In this document: positions 17,380 to 27,176 of the stretch, one piece after another
How the letters are laid out: the number at the start of each line of letters is the position of its first letter
Position numbering within the stretch: the stretch's first letter is position 1
Notes under the pieces: model-generated
What the model was told of the DNA's origin: nothing
Seen by the model: only the letters and a program-made list of their open reading frames with translations
Databases searched by the model: none
Position numbers and translations under genes: made by a program
From: Lumbricus rubellus
Taxonomy: Eukaryota; Annelida; Clitellata; Crassiclitellata; Lumbricidae
Direction: 5' to 3'
Assembly: GCA_945859605.1 (NCBI GenBank)
Contig: OX243824.1
Location: 24,993,814-25,057,813 of the forward strand
DNA: 64,000 nt

Positions 17380-17916
17380 ATGGAGCACAACTCGTATTGC
17401 GTAAAATGTAAGCGACAAACTCAATCCCAAGATATTCAACGAGTTGTCAGTAAGAATGGCAGACCTATGCTTAGATGTGTATGTGTTGAGTGTGGCGCTA
17501 GAAAAACTCAGTTTACTAAAATGTCCACTGCTACAGGTGGTGATTTGGTATCAGCTCTCAATTCTGCTACTTCTAATATTAAACTTCCATGGGCAAAGTA
17601 CCCGGGTGAAATGCATCTTCCAGGACATTCTTTCACGGGTCCAGGTACTCGATTGGATTTGAGATTGAATCCTGATGGAACACCAAAAGATTGGAGTAAA
17701 CCAGTAGATAGGGTTGATGCAGCAGCCTATCGTCATGACCTGGCTTATGCTAAACATACTGATACAGCAGGTAGAAACGTCGCTGACAGAGCTATGATAG
17801 ATGAATTAAATAATATACCTAATCCTTCTTTCCGCGAACGCGTTGAAAGATCTATAGTTAAACCAATTTTATCAACGAAAACCCATTTTGGAATGGGGTT
17901 GAAAAAAAAAATCTGA
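17380..17916 (+). CDS. Zinc-ribbon plus phospholipase A2-like protein
   Basis: This 178-residue protein has an N-terminal zinc ribbon (YCVKC ... RCVCVECGARK, residues 7-41), then a parvovirus-VP1-like secreted PLA2 domain. The calcium loop is FTGPGTRL and the catalytic His-Asp pair is in YRHDLAY. In parvoviruses this enzyme lets virions escape endosomes; adintoviruses carry similar domains. The frame ends at a run of ten A residues (17902-17911), and the integrase lies in the -1 frame directly after it, so the two may be made as one fusion by frameshifting. Confidence 0.82.
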   Translation: MEHNSYCVKCKRQTQSQDIQRVVSKNGRPMLRCVCVECGARKTQFTKMSTATGGDLVSALNSATSNIKLPWAKYPGEMHLPGHSFTGPGTRLDLRLNPDGTPKDWSKPVDRVDAAAYRHDLAYAKHTDTAGRNVADRAMIDELNNIPNPSFRERVERSIVKPILSTKTHFGMGLKKKI

Positions 17917-17942
17917 GATGGACAGACGAACTTGCTGACGAA

Positions 17943-18833
17943 TTGCATAAACCTATAGTCAGGAAGTTTAGGAAGCGAGTTGTTTATGTTCAGGGAGTGG
18001 ACAAATTTTGGGCGGCTGACTTGATTGACATGCAGGCTTATGCTAAATTTAATTCTGGTGTGAAATATTTGTTAAGCGTCATTGATATATTCTCCAAGTA
18101 TGCATTTATTCAGCCGTTAAAAGATAAGCGCGGAGAATCTGTGGCAGATGCTTTCGTTAAAATATTTAATACGAGCAAAAGAAGGGGTGAAAAACTTTGG
18201 GTCGATAAAGGAACAGAATTCTATAATAAACAGGTAAAATCATTAGGTATGCAGTTGTACTCAACTGAGAATGAAGAGAAATCTTGTATCGTAGAAAGAT
18301 TTAATAGAACAGTAAAAGAGAAGATGTTTAAATATTTTACAGCAAACTCAACTCAGAGATATATCGATGTTTTAGATAATATGGTTAATTTATACAACAA
18401 CACAAGACATTCTTCCATAAAAATGACTCCTGTTAAAGCGAGTATCAAAGCAAACGAATGGGTTGTGTGGATGAATCTATATGGGGACGCTGTACCTGAA
18501 ACTGTTAAACCTAAATTTTCAGTAGGAGATAAAGTAAGAATTTCTAAGAAGAAAAAGACATTTGAGAAAGGCTACACAAATCGTTGGACACAGGAAGTTT
18601 TTACTATAACACACATTCAGTACACAGACCCTTTAACCTATAAAATCTCTGACTATCATGGAGAAGAAATAAAAGGGACATTTTATGAAGCTGAGTTACA
18701 ATCGACAACGCAAGATACATTTAAAATAGAAAAGATTATAAGGAAAAGAGGAAATCGGTCTTTGGTGAAATGGTTAGGCTATGATGATTCATTCAATTCA
18801 TGGATTGATAATAAAAACTTGATGTCATTGTGA
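17943..18833 (+). CDS. Retroviral-type integrase with chromodomain
   Basis: The catalytic D, D, E triad is visible: AADLIDM, WVDKGTEFYN and CIVERFNRT. A C-terminal chromodomain (IEKIIRKRGNRSLVKWLGY...SWI) should direct insertion to marked chromatin. No ATG precedes the core. The frame is open upstream through WTDELADELHKPI to the A10 run at 17902-17911, and 17943 is only a TTG. The protein is therefore likely read through from the PLA2 frame by a -1 shift, or a former fusion has been broken by an indel. It makes the 6-bp target duplication seen at the ends. The usual HHCC zinc finger is missing from this reading. Confidence 0.9.
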   Translation: MHKPIVRKFRKRVVYVQGVDKFWAADLIDMQAYAKFNSGVKYLLSVIDIFSKYAFIQPLKDKRGESVADAFVKIFNTSKRRGEKLWVDKGTEFYNKQVKSLGMQLYSTENEEKSCIVERFNRTVKEKMFKYFTANSTQRYIDVLDNMVNLYNNTRHSSIKMTPVKASIKANEWVVWMNLYGDAVPETVKPKFSVGDKVRISKKKKTFEKGYTNRWTQEVFTITHIQYTDPLTYKISDYHGEEIKGTFYEAELQSTTQDTFKIEKIIRKRGNRSLVKWLGYDDSFNSWIDNKNLMSL

Positions 18834-19003
18834 ATTTACTACTACTATTAGCAAATTGTTTTTACTGCAGCTCTTGTGCAATCATTACTTTTGTATGAAT
18901 AAGAACACGCTTTAATAACAAGTTATACTGTACATTCGCAGCCTGTTCTAAGAAGAAAAAGACATTCGAGAAAACAAAATTCTTGACTTTTTGGAACGGA
19001 TGA

Positions 19004-19007
<4 letters not shown>
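18834..19007. other. Non-coding spacer after integrase
   Basis: AT-rich. The phrase AAGAAAAAGACATT (near 18951) echoes a stretch of the integrase gene (18549-18562), a hint of local duplication. No gene is seen. Confidence 0.4.
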
Positions 19008-19038
<31 letters not shown>

Positions 19039-19440
19039 AAAAAAAAACCTAGGAAAAAAAATTAGAAAAAAAACCTAGGGAAAAAAAAAAAAAAAAAAAA
19101 ACCTAAAAAAAACCTAGAAAAAAAAGTTAGAAAAAAACCTAGAAAAAAGTTAGAAACAAAAAACTAGGAAAAAAAATTAGAAAAAAAAACCTAGAAAAAA
19201 AGTTAGAAAAAAAGTTAGAAAAAAAACCTAGAAAAAAAAAAACTTAGAAAAAAAAACCTAGAAAAAAACTTAGAAAAAAAAACCTAGGAAAAAAAAATTA
19301 GAAAAAAAAACCTAGGGAAAAAAAACCTAGAAAAAAAAACCTAGAAAAAAAGTTAGAAAAAAAAACCTAGGAAAAAAAACTTAGAAAAAAAACCTAGAAA
19401 AAAATCCTAGAAAAAAAGTTAGAAAAAAAAGTTAGAAATT
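19008..19440. repeat. Poly(A)/CCTAG minisatellite
   Basis: About 430 bases of A-runs are punctuated every 8-20 bases by CCTAG, CCTAGG or GTTAG. CCTAGG is palindromic. The array is wholly one-sided, with A on the plus strand. It lies between the integrase and the right TIR and is the only large non-coding block of the element. The assembly may be unreliable here. Confidence 0.9.
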
Positions 19441-19728
19441 TTTTTTTGTTCTTCTTGTCCTGTAAAGTTGCCTATCTCGGGACAAAAATTTATCTTGGGG
19501 ACAGAACCGGAAGTTTGGGGACATAACCGGAAGTTTGGGGACAGATTCAGAGGTGAAGGACGATTTTTCAACAAATTGCACCGCGTAGGATAAGACTTTA
19601 TCGCATTGCACCGCGTGTCATAAGATCTATCGTATTGTGCTCTGTGTGAAGTGTCAACGATGTTATAGGCCGGTTGCTGCGTGGCTTTTAATAGGTAGCA
19701 GGTGTGCACTGTTGCTGTATCTAACCAT
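19441..19728. other. Subterminal non-coding region with short tandem repeats
   Basis: It contains two to three copies of a unit near GGAAGTTTGGGGACA (19505-19545) and two copies of a unit like GCATTGCACCGCGTG (19574-19620). No gene is recognised. Confidence 0.55.
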
Positions 19729-19936
19729 CGCTCCTGGTAACGTCTACCTGTATAGAAATGGGGCGAATTACATGCAAATTGCGGGCGGAGGGGGAACGGG
19801 AGCTGCGTTTAACAATTCAACCGGTAGTTGCATAATTTTCGTATCCAATACCGATTTTCTCGAGATATTCGTTTATTCACACATCGCACTAAATATATTA
19901 GCTAGAGACTTTTCGACAGTATTCTTACGACCTTAA
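19729..19936 (+). pseudogene. Headless-5' copy of the C1q-like fibre head in the right TIR
   Basis: The plus strand encodes the final 68-69 residues of fibre A, from about APGNVYLYRNGAN to STVFLRP, because the TIR covers the 3' end of that gene. No shaft or start belongs to it. It cannot be expressed as a fibre, but it is an intact sequence donor for the left end. Confidence 0.85.
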
Positions 19937-20072
19937 TTTCCTTGCTGATCGAAATAATAAAAGACTTCCAAAGGGCGGTGACCAATCCTCTCCCTCGCCG
20001 TCTCATCATCCACTGACCGTGTACTCATCATAGCTGAGTCGGCTAGAGGAACAGAAATCTCGTTACAAATTT

Positions 20073-20146
20073 CTGCCCCGGCGGGGAATTGAACCTCCGA
20101 CCTCTTGGTTGACAGTTCAGCGCGCTAACCACTGTACTACCGAGCA
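20073..20146 (-). repeat. tRNA-Asp-like sequence in right TIR
   Basis: This is the mirror copy of 5841-5914 on the minus strand, carried by the right inverted repeat, with the same box A, anticodon loop and box B. Confidence 0.55.
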
Positions 20147-20365
20147 CCCCCCTCAGGAAATAATAAAAGACCCCCAGAAAATTAAAAAGACTAAGAATTT
20201 AACTGGTTTCTATAGCATCAATTAAGTAATTTGATAATTTATAGCCTCTGTAAAAAAAGGCGCAGCTTATCTAAAAGACAAAGAAATTAACTGGATTTAA
20301 CCCTATATTTTACTGATTTTTTCTTCAATGGAAAACACCCCCAAAGAATTAAAAAGACTACTACT

Positions 20366-20371
20366 CAAACT
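20366..20371. repeat. Right target-site duplication of the Polinton (CAAACT)
   Basis: It is identical to 5616-5621. The host sequence that follows continues the segmental duplication in register with copy B after 33250. Confidence 0.93.
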
Positions 20372-20569
20372 AAAACATAAATAGCCATAGGCCTAAGTAT
20401 AGTACTGTAACATCTAATTTCGTAACGTGGCGGAAGCCTGCACACTGTACACTGTATAGTAAATAGAAATGAAGGAATATAATTATTACATTCACAACAA
20501 TGTAGGCCTTCCTAAGTTCTGCCGCATTTAGGAGAAATGCAAAGCAAGTCGAATAAGTGTTTTACCTAC

Positions 20570-20673
20570 CGATATCAAGTCTCCAGAGCTGGTCGTCATC
20601 GTGTATGTTCCGCTTGGTGCATTAGGTTTCTTCTTTAGGATATTCTTGCAAGTTGTCCCTGCTGAAAACACAT
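20570..20673 (-). pseudogene. Exon 3 of pseudogene copy A
   Basis: A 104-bp exon with acceptor GCTTTGCAG and donor GTAGGT, the same length as copy B exon 3 (33466-33569). It encodes a CKNILKKKPNAPSGTY-type segment in frame. The exon itself is intact, but the exons on either side are not. Confidence 0.82.
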
Positions 20674-21228
20674 CTGCAAAGCAACACTTAGACATAATAA
20701 TTATGTAGGCTAGGCAGACTCGATGCTGATTATAAAAAAAATTACTTGCAAAAATATCTATTTTAAAACAATAGGAGGCTGTTCAACTTACGGATCTTTG
20801 TCAAATGAGATACTGCACAGGCCCTAGTAGGCCTATTTAGTATCCGGTAATTAGTGTGTAAATCATAGGCCCTATATAACTCGGGGCAATAAAACAAAAT
20901 AGGACTAATAATAATAATGTAAATAATAATATGCTGAGCAGGATAAGTTACTGATTAGCACGGGAATTGTAGAATTGTTGTAAAATGGTTATTATAGTGC
21001 TAAGTAAGTGCAGAGGAAACTCTTCATGTAGACTATAATAATTCTCGTTTATTCTACAATCCGATTGACAGACCGCAATCGGTTATTGTGCACATTTATG
21101 CATGCCGTTATCTTAATTAACAGCAAACTTAACCCTCAGGCTAGGAAGCTTTTTGTAACATAGAACACCATTATTATGTTTATCTTAGGGTTGGCCAACT
21201 CTCAATATCTTCACAAATATGCACGCCC

Positions 21229-21450
21229 CAAGCAAGGTGACCCTCTCGGCCCTCTGCTATTTTGCCTGCCTCTGCAACCCATTCTTCGCTCTTTGCAGCC
21301 GACATTCCGATTTAGGATACTTGGATGATCTCTCTTTGGGAGATCCTGAGGAGGAGACAGTAACTCGGGATGTCGAACTGATCGCGGTGCTGCAATGGTT
21401 CTCCATCTGAACTGTGGCAAATGTGAGTAGTGCTCCAGAAGCGGGGCTTC
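21229..21450 (+). pseudogene. Fragment of an RLE-type non-LTR reverse transcriptase (copy A)
   Basis: Plus-strand frames encode QGDPLGPLLFCLPL (RT motif B region) and then, after a frameshift, GYLDDLSLGDP (motif C). They match the retroelement at 40312-42289. The same fragment is in copy B at 34341-34545, so it entered intron 2 before the duplication. Confidence 0.8.
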
Positions 21451-21731
21451 GGGGTCCATCACCGCTGGTGATCGACCCCGAAGCATATAAGAGGAAGGCG
21501 ACACCAATTTTTCTTGATAGATTGGGGGGTGGGGCAGATGGCCGTTAAACAGCAACATACAAGCGTGCATGTGAGTTTTGAATGAGTCGCAAGCAAGACG
21601 TTCGGCCGTATTACATGTAGGCCTATATTGCATTTGCATGGAAGTGACTGTGTAGCCCACTATAATGTGTCATTGTGTAAGGTAGTGTGACCGAAAAGAG
21701 TGCAAAGAAAAGAGCGTCATGCAAAACGTAC

Positions 21732-21808
21732 CTTTTTCGCTACCGGTACCTTGATATGTTTCTGGTTTTAATTTTCCCCGGACTTCATTCTGTAGTCGGC
21801 AACGAGTT
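21732..21808 (-). pseudogene. Exon 2 of pseudogene copy A
   Basis: The acceptor TGACATTACAG and donor GTACGT are conserved, but the exon is 77 bp against 66 in copy B. The 11-base difference shifts the frame, and a TAA follows 13 codons in. This lesion inactivates the copy. Confidence 0.82.
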
Positions 21809-22285
21809 CTGTAATGTCAGAAACAAGAGAATTGTATAACTTTTGTATATGGTCCACTGTTGTATTGTACAATTATGAGAATTTATAAAACACCCCTTAG
21901 GCCTACAGCCCCTTCTATTCAGAGGCGCTATCAGCGTGACAGTCTAGAAGAAATGAGAAAGACTTCAAGCAGAGGAGAGCTGAAGACGACACCCCAGATA
22001 CGGATAGATGGAGGGTAGTCATTCCACATAGAAGGGCCTACAGTGGCAAAGGCGCACATTTGAACTGCACATTTTGTGCAGAACTGCACGCTAAAAAGCC
22101 CTGCATTTCAGTCGCCATTATAATCTCAACACGCGAGCCATAAATATTGTAACTCATATCTTGTGTCTGAATAATTGCGTAAAACGTTGGTTTGGATCTC
22201 CTTGTTCTCTGCAGAACGATGACAAAGCAAGTCTCCAACTTAGATCAGTTTGTATTGCTAGACACATAAAACACAGTCTACATGC

Positions 22286-22421
22286 CATTCCAAGAAGTTT
22301 GATACTTGGTCTGTTGGTCGAGTTTCATGGTGGTCCTCGAAGCTGTTTTTCCGTTTTTCGTGGAATTCTGTCGGCTTTCTGTTGCTGAAATCATCAGCAC
22401 AAGGAGGATCAACTTGAACAT
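22286..22421 (-). pseudogene. Exon 1 of pseudogene copy A (signal peptide)
   Basis: The ATG at 22421 opens MFKLILLVLMISATES, a signal peptide, followed by a Ser/Thr/Lys-rich stretch. The phase matches copy B. The donor reads GCATGT where copy B has GTATGT, which would weaken splicing. A TATA box (TATAAAAT, 22506-22513) is about 85 bases upstream. Confidence 0.82.
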
Positions 22422-22525
22422 TTTCGATCGATTTTTCCACGTTGCAGATCTTTGAAATCTTCTCCCGACGAAAGGGCTTTGCGCTGACGTGTCGTTTGCT
22501 TGTCTATTTTATAGGCCTACCGTTT

Positions 22526-23056
22526 CATGTAACGAAGTATCAGAAAAATTAAATACTTTTACTTTCAACGAAGTAAAACTTTACCCATGTTTCAGTACTT
22601 TTACTTCGTTACAATTTATGTGACACTCGTTACAATATTCGTTACTTCAAATGCGCTAATTAAAATTTCTATTCACTAACTTAAAGCTGAAACAGCTTAT
22701 TTAAATTTGCATGCCTAAAAATAGATTTTCGATGGGTGGCGTAGGTTGGATGCACTGCCATTTCTGCAGCAGAACGACTCTTCAGCTGTGCATTGTGCTA
22801 ACAATGAATCGGAAGCGTGCGTACTCAACGATAAGTGCCATTTTGAGAATTTAGTATTTTTGTAGGTTAAGATTGAGTTATAGAAAGACTCGGTACTTTT
22901 ACTTTTTACTTAAAAAGTATTATTGGAAGGGGATACTTTTTACTTTTACTTAAGTATTATATGTGATGAGTACTTTTACTTTTACTTAAGTAATTAAAAT
23001 TCATTTTACTTTTACTTTTACTTAAGTACATTTGCCCGGTACTTTCAACAACACTG
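22526..23056. mobile_element. 5'-truncated hAT MITE (same family as 30615-31213)
   Basis: It is almost identical to 30690-31213, ending in TTCAACAACACTG. The left end is missing and abuts the promoter side of pseudogene exon 1. It is full of self-complementary ACTTTTACTTAAGT motifs. Confidence 0.88.
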
Positions 23057-23309
23057 CATGTTTTTGCCATGCTTTGAAGCTGCGAAAGTTTACACGAAAC
23101 TTCAAGTGCTCGGTGGCAAAGTTAGATGCAATAATTTTGATGCAATTTATATTTAGTTCTTTCATTTAGTATCCGGAGCAACCTTTTAAGTTATGCCAAA
23201 GTTCATTTTAAACCAAAACATTTTTCTTGCTATGCCCTATTGATCATCGCTTGATTTTTATAAAACTTTACGACACAGACTCAATGTACCACATACTCTA
23301 TTTAATATA

Positions 23310-24715
23310 CAGGGTGGCTCAAAAAAAAATGTACCACCGGATAAAATGCGATAACTTCGCAACCGACTGACATTTTTCTGTGAAAATTTTACAATTTGCA
23401 GGGGAATGAATTTCCAACAATCCCTGAAAGTTTCACTTGAAAATTTTCATGTTAGCAAAAGTTACAGCTGTTCAAACTTAAAATTTCGTTTTTTCAAATA
23501 TCCGGAGAATCAAGCTCCAATACAATGTGATTTCATTAAGATTTTTTGAAAATTACATCAAAAGAAATGATGATGATGTCCTACGACCTCACTAAGAGCT
23601 GTAAAGAAGCTGTTTGTGAAGCAAACTGTTGGTATTTAGTGATATTTTATAGATTAAGGACTCAATTCGTGAATCCATTACTGAACGTCATGGGCAAAGT
23701 TTCTGCGGAAGATAAAGTGGAAACTCGGACGCTGCGTGAACAGAGACTGGGACATCGCGTAATCATAGCAAAATACCCAGTGAAAAGTGGAGCCTGAGCA
23801 TATTGAAGGCTATCTGTAAACATGTTTATGTAACGAAGTTCAGATATTGGAAGCGAGGCTGGAAGTGGTCGCTTGGTCTGATGGAAAAAGTACGATTTTC
23901 AAGAAATTCGCTTCCTAATCGAAAGGGTCAAGTTTGCAAAGCACATCGTGGTTTCAACATCAGATATGATGGGGTGTCACGACTGCAAGAAAAGACTGCA
24001 TTTAATCCCATTCAGTAGGTTGGATGTCAAATTCATCTTTGAACTCTCTTACCCAGACTCATTGAAGACCAGGTATGCTGTAACATCTGGTTTTATTTTC
24101 CAGCAGGACGGGGCGCCTGCTTGCTCGCACGGCAAGTTTGATTATTATGGCGCTACCTTATTGCCATCAACTGAAGTAAATGCATTGGCAAAGATGACTA
24201 ACAAACTCGCCGGACCTCAGCCCTCTTGCTTATCACGTCTGGTGAGCTATTCTGGAACGCTGCAAGACATTTCATCCCAAGTTGGAGAACATTGGCCAGC
24301 TGAAGCAAGTCTTGCTGCTAATTTGGGGTCAGTTGCCACAGGACCCGACCAACAAGGCCGTACTGAGCTTCACAAAAAGACGTTGAGCTTGTTCTAAGGC
24401 AGGGAGTGGACACTCTCATTATACCTTACAATAAATTGCAAAACGAAATTCTGAGGTTGTAGTGAAAAGTGATATCATTTGACATGGAAATCTACAAGAC
24501 TTAGTGACGTTAATTATCCGCGAAAATTTCAAAAAACAAAATTTTAAGTTTGAACAGCTGTAACTTTTGCAAACATGAAAAGTTTCAACTGAAACTTTCA
24601 GGGGTTGTTGGAAATTCATTCCCCTGCAAATTGGAAAATTTTCGCAGAAAAAGGTCAATCGATTGCGAAGATATCGCATTTTATCCTGTTGTATATTTTT
24701 TTTTGAGCCACCCTG
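23310..24715 (+). mobile_element. Mariner/Tc1-like element, decayed
   Basis: The inverted ends begin CAGGGTGGCTCAAAAAA and run for well over 100 bases. TA dinucleotides flank them (23308-23309 and 24716-24717). The interior (about 23546-24397, plus) retains a broken transposase. FIFQQDGAPA near 24092-24121 is the conserved second-Asp motif, and HWPAEASLAANLG near 24290 is the region before the third acidic residue. Frameshifts and stops show it is inactive. Confidence 0.85.
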
Positions 24716-24976
24716 TACATGTAGCCTAATCGAATAATAATACGAAGTGAAATGCGAAAACATAGGCTATATTTGATGGACTGCGCTGGACCTTGGTGAA
24801 GAACAAAAAGAGGTTTATTTGGAATGCGTAGGCTACTTCATAATTGTGATATGCTATTTCATGTAGCCTAGGCCTACATGTATGCAGGTCTACATATAAG
24901 AATTAAAAGAAGCCGACGATGTTTATCTTTACTAGCGGTAAATACTACATTTTCTTTCATCATTAGTTAATAAATT
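24716..24976. other. Unassigned host or repeat sequence
   Basis: No gene is seen. There are several TAGGCCTA-type palindromes. Confidence 0.4.
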
Positions 24977-25116
24977 TAAGTCACCACACGGCCGGTGATC
25001 AATCGTCCGGTGGTCAACCGTTCGGGGATCAATCGGTCGATGATCAAACGTCCGCAGTGGTCAATCGTCCGGTGGTCAAACGGCAGGTGGTCAACCGTCC
25101 GGTGGTCAATAATCCG
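24977..25116. repeat. Degenerate iteron array (GGTGGTCAACCGTCC-type)
   Basis: About eight to nine units of 14-17 bases resemble CCGGTGGTCAACCGT. I see no inverted partner within the next kilobase, so this may be a single arm of an iteron-armed foldback element like that at 42290-43074. Confidence 0.7.
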
Positions 25117-25308
25117 CGCACCCCCATGGAATGGCGAATAATTTACCATACTCAAAAACACGTTTACCGACCCTTATTTTGACAACGTGTTTTCTAAGCG
25201 TCCGTCATAACGGACGCTGGGCACTAATGGGTTTAGCAGAAAGGACATAGGCCTACTGTACGCTAATATCCTACGTCTGTAGCCTATGTCCTAGGTAAAA
25301 ACGGTGTC
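25117..25308. other. Spacer with a small hairpin
   Basis: AGCGTCCGTCATAACGGACGCT (25198-25219) forms a short hairpin. Nothing else is recognised. Confidence 0.4.
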
Positions 25309-26766
25309 TTGTCAGGCTTTTGTACGAGGCTAGGGCCGTTAAGATCAGAAGTTGCAAAAGCGATAAGACAGGTCGCTAGCGGCAAAACGGCAGGACCAGA
25401 CGGCAGAGTTATTCAAATATGGAGGATTGGAGGGGAGAAGACAATAGCAAAAATGCATCTTATCTGCACAGCGCTATGGGAGGATGGGGAATGGCCAGAT
25501 GATTGGACAGAATTCATTTTCGTTCCCATGCCAAAGAAAGGAGATGCCAGACAATGCTCGAATCACAGAACAGTGGCCTTGGTCGCACATGCCAGTAAGA
25601 ATATATTGAGGAATATTTTAGAAAGAATAAGGAACCAGACAGAGACAGAAGTGACAGAGGAACAAGCGGGTTTTCGGAGAGCAAGAGGGACTAGGGACCA
25701 GATCACGAACTTGCGAATTATTATGCAAAAGGCCAACGAGCACCAACAACCTCTTTTCATGTGTTTCGTCGACTTCAAAAAGCGTTCGACTCAATAGCTC
25801 GTGAAACTCTTTAAATGACAATGATAGAAATGGGGTTCCCAGGACATAATAAATTTGCTAACACAACAGACTCTACAAAAAGCAAAAAGCGAAGGTGAAA
25901 GTGGCAGGAACTTTATCGAAAGAGTTTAGAGTCAGACGTGGAGTGAGACAGAGATGTGTCCGGTCTCCAAGTTTGTTTAACATCTTGGCCGAGAGAGTGA
26001 TGAGAGAAACATTGGAGGGATATGATAGAGGAGTGCAGATAGGGGGAAGGCGGTTGACAAACTTGCAATACGCTGATGATATTGTCCTTCTGACAAACTC
26101 GGAGGAAGAGTTACAACTATTGATTGAGAGATTGTACAGGGTGAGCAAGAAATATGGAATGCAGATTAACACGGGCAAGACGCAGGTCATGACAACAACA
26201 GCAACTCAATGTAAAATTATGATCAACCAAGAAGAACTGGAACAGGTGGACAAATACACGTACATGTATTTGGGTTCGACGATTGATGAAGACAGCGACT
26301 GCGGTACAGAAATCAGAGCACGATTGGCAAAGGGATATGCAATAGCTACAGACCTCAAAAGGATTTGAAGAGTCACGACCTAACAAATGCAACTAAGATA
26401 AAGCTATTGAGGACACTGGTGTGGCCAGTGGCCATATACGGCTGTGATAGTTGGACAGTGAGGAAAGAGTAAGAGAGAAGAATAGAAGCCTTCGAGATGA
26501 AGTGTCTGAGATTAATAATGAAAATATAATGGACGGAAAAACGGACAAATGAATGGGTGCTGGGGGCGGCAGGAGTGGAGAGGAGTCTGCTGAAGACAGT
26601 AAAAGAAAGAAAAAAGATTTATTTTGGACACATCATGAGAAGAGAGGGAACATGCGTTGAGAAAGACATCATGCAGGGCACAATGCCAGGAAACCGGAAA
26701 AGAGGAAGACCTAGAACAAACTGGCTGGACAGCATTAAGGAGTGGACTGGATTGACATTGGGATAA
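25309..26766 (+). pseudogene. 5'-truncated LINE reverse transcriptase, frameshifted
   Basis: Three frames together cover an RT. The first (25309-25797) has GKTAGPDG, a PMPKKGDARQCSNHRTVAL segment and CFVDFKK. The second (25895-26368) has RRGVRQRC, then QYADDIVLL and LGSTIDEDSD. The third (26557-26766) has the C-terminal FGHIMRREG and KRGRPRTNWLD, which are typical of APE-type LINEs. Gaps and stops show decay. Clade (RTE-like or related) is not resolved by eye. The 3' end is near 26890. Confidence 0.85.
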
Positions 26767-27168
26767 ATGATAAGATTGACGGAGGACAGGAAGCGTTTGA
26801 GGAACATTGTACATGATGCGGCCGACCCTCGGATCGAGGATGGCTGAGAACAGAACAGGGCCGTTAGGCCCACACATTTTCTGTACTGTGTTAATTTGAT
26901 GAACGCGGTTTTTCCGCAAAAACTGGTTGTCTTTAAATTTGTTAGTAAATAATGGCAACAACGGACCGGATCATAATCAAATGTGTGCCAGTAGGGGAGA
27001 GTGCTACAAGATGCCCAGGACGAGTAAGATGCCCAATCCTATAAAACGAATGAAAAGATTATATAAATATATATAATTATATATATACTCACGTTTTAGT
27101 TGTATCTTTGTATGCACCGACATCTTGTGAACCTTCCATAACAGTAGTGTTTCAGTATTCAAGATGCT
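26767..27168. other. LINE 3' tail and unassigned sequence
   Basis: The first 100 bases are probably LINE 3' UTR. The remainder includes AT-rich TATATAAT runs. No gene is seen. Confidence 0.4.
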
Positions 27169-27176
27169 GATGCCAT

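Larger units (their letters stand above)
5622..20365. mobile_element. Polinton/Maverick (adintovirus-like) element, 14.7 kb
   Basis: Long inverted repeats bound the element (5622-6258 and 19729-20365, both 637 bp), beginning AGTAGTAGTC and ending with its complement. This fits the AG...CT rule for Polintons. The 6-bp target duplication CAAACT is at 5616-5621 and 20366-20371, and copy B carries a single CAAACT at 33245-33250 with no element. Inside are protein-primed polB, an adenain-like protease, an FtsK/HerA-type ATPase, capsid-related genes and a retroviral-type integrase, the diagnostic Polinton set. The capsid gene is truncated, so this copy probably cannot form virions unaided. Confidence 0.97.
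19729..20365. repeat. Right terminal inverted repeat of the Polinton
   Basis: It is the reverse complement of 5622-6258. Within it, 19729-19936 re-encodes the C-terminal part of the C1q-like fibre head on the plus strand, without any fibre N-terminus in front. Confidence 0.95.
20366..22515. repeat. Segmental duplication copy A, right part
   Basis: This continues copy A after the Polinton and matches 33245-35114 and then 36421-37885 of copy B. Relative to copy B it lacks a TA-target transposon (single TA at 21999-22000) and about 900 bases of LINE-bearing intron (junction near 22062). It ends at a truncated hAT element. It contains pseudogene exons 3, 2 and 1. Confidence 0.88.
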
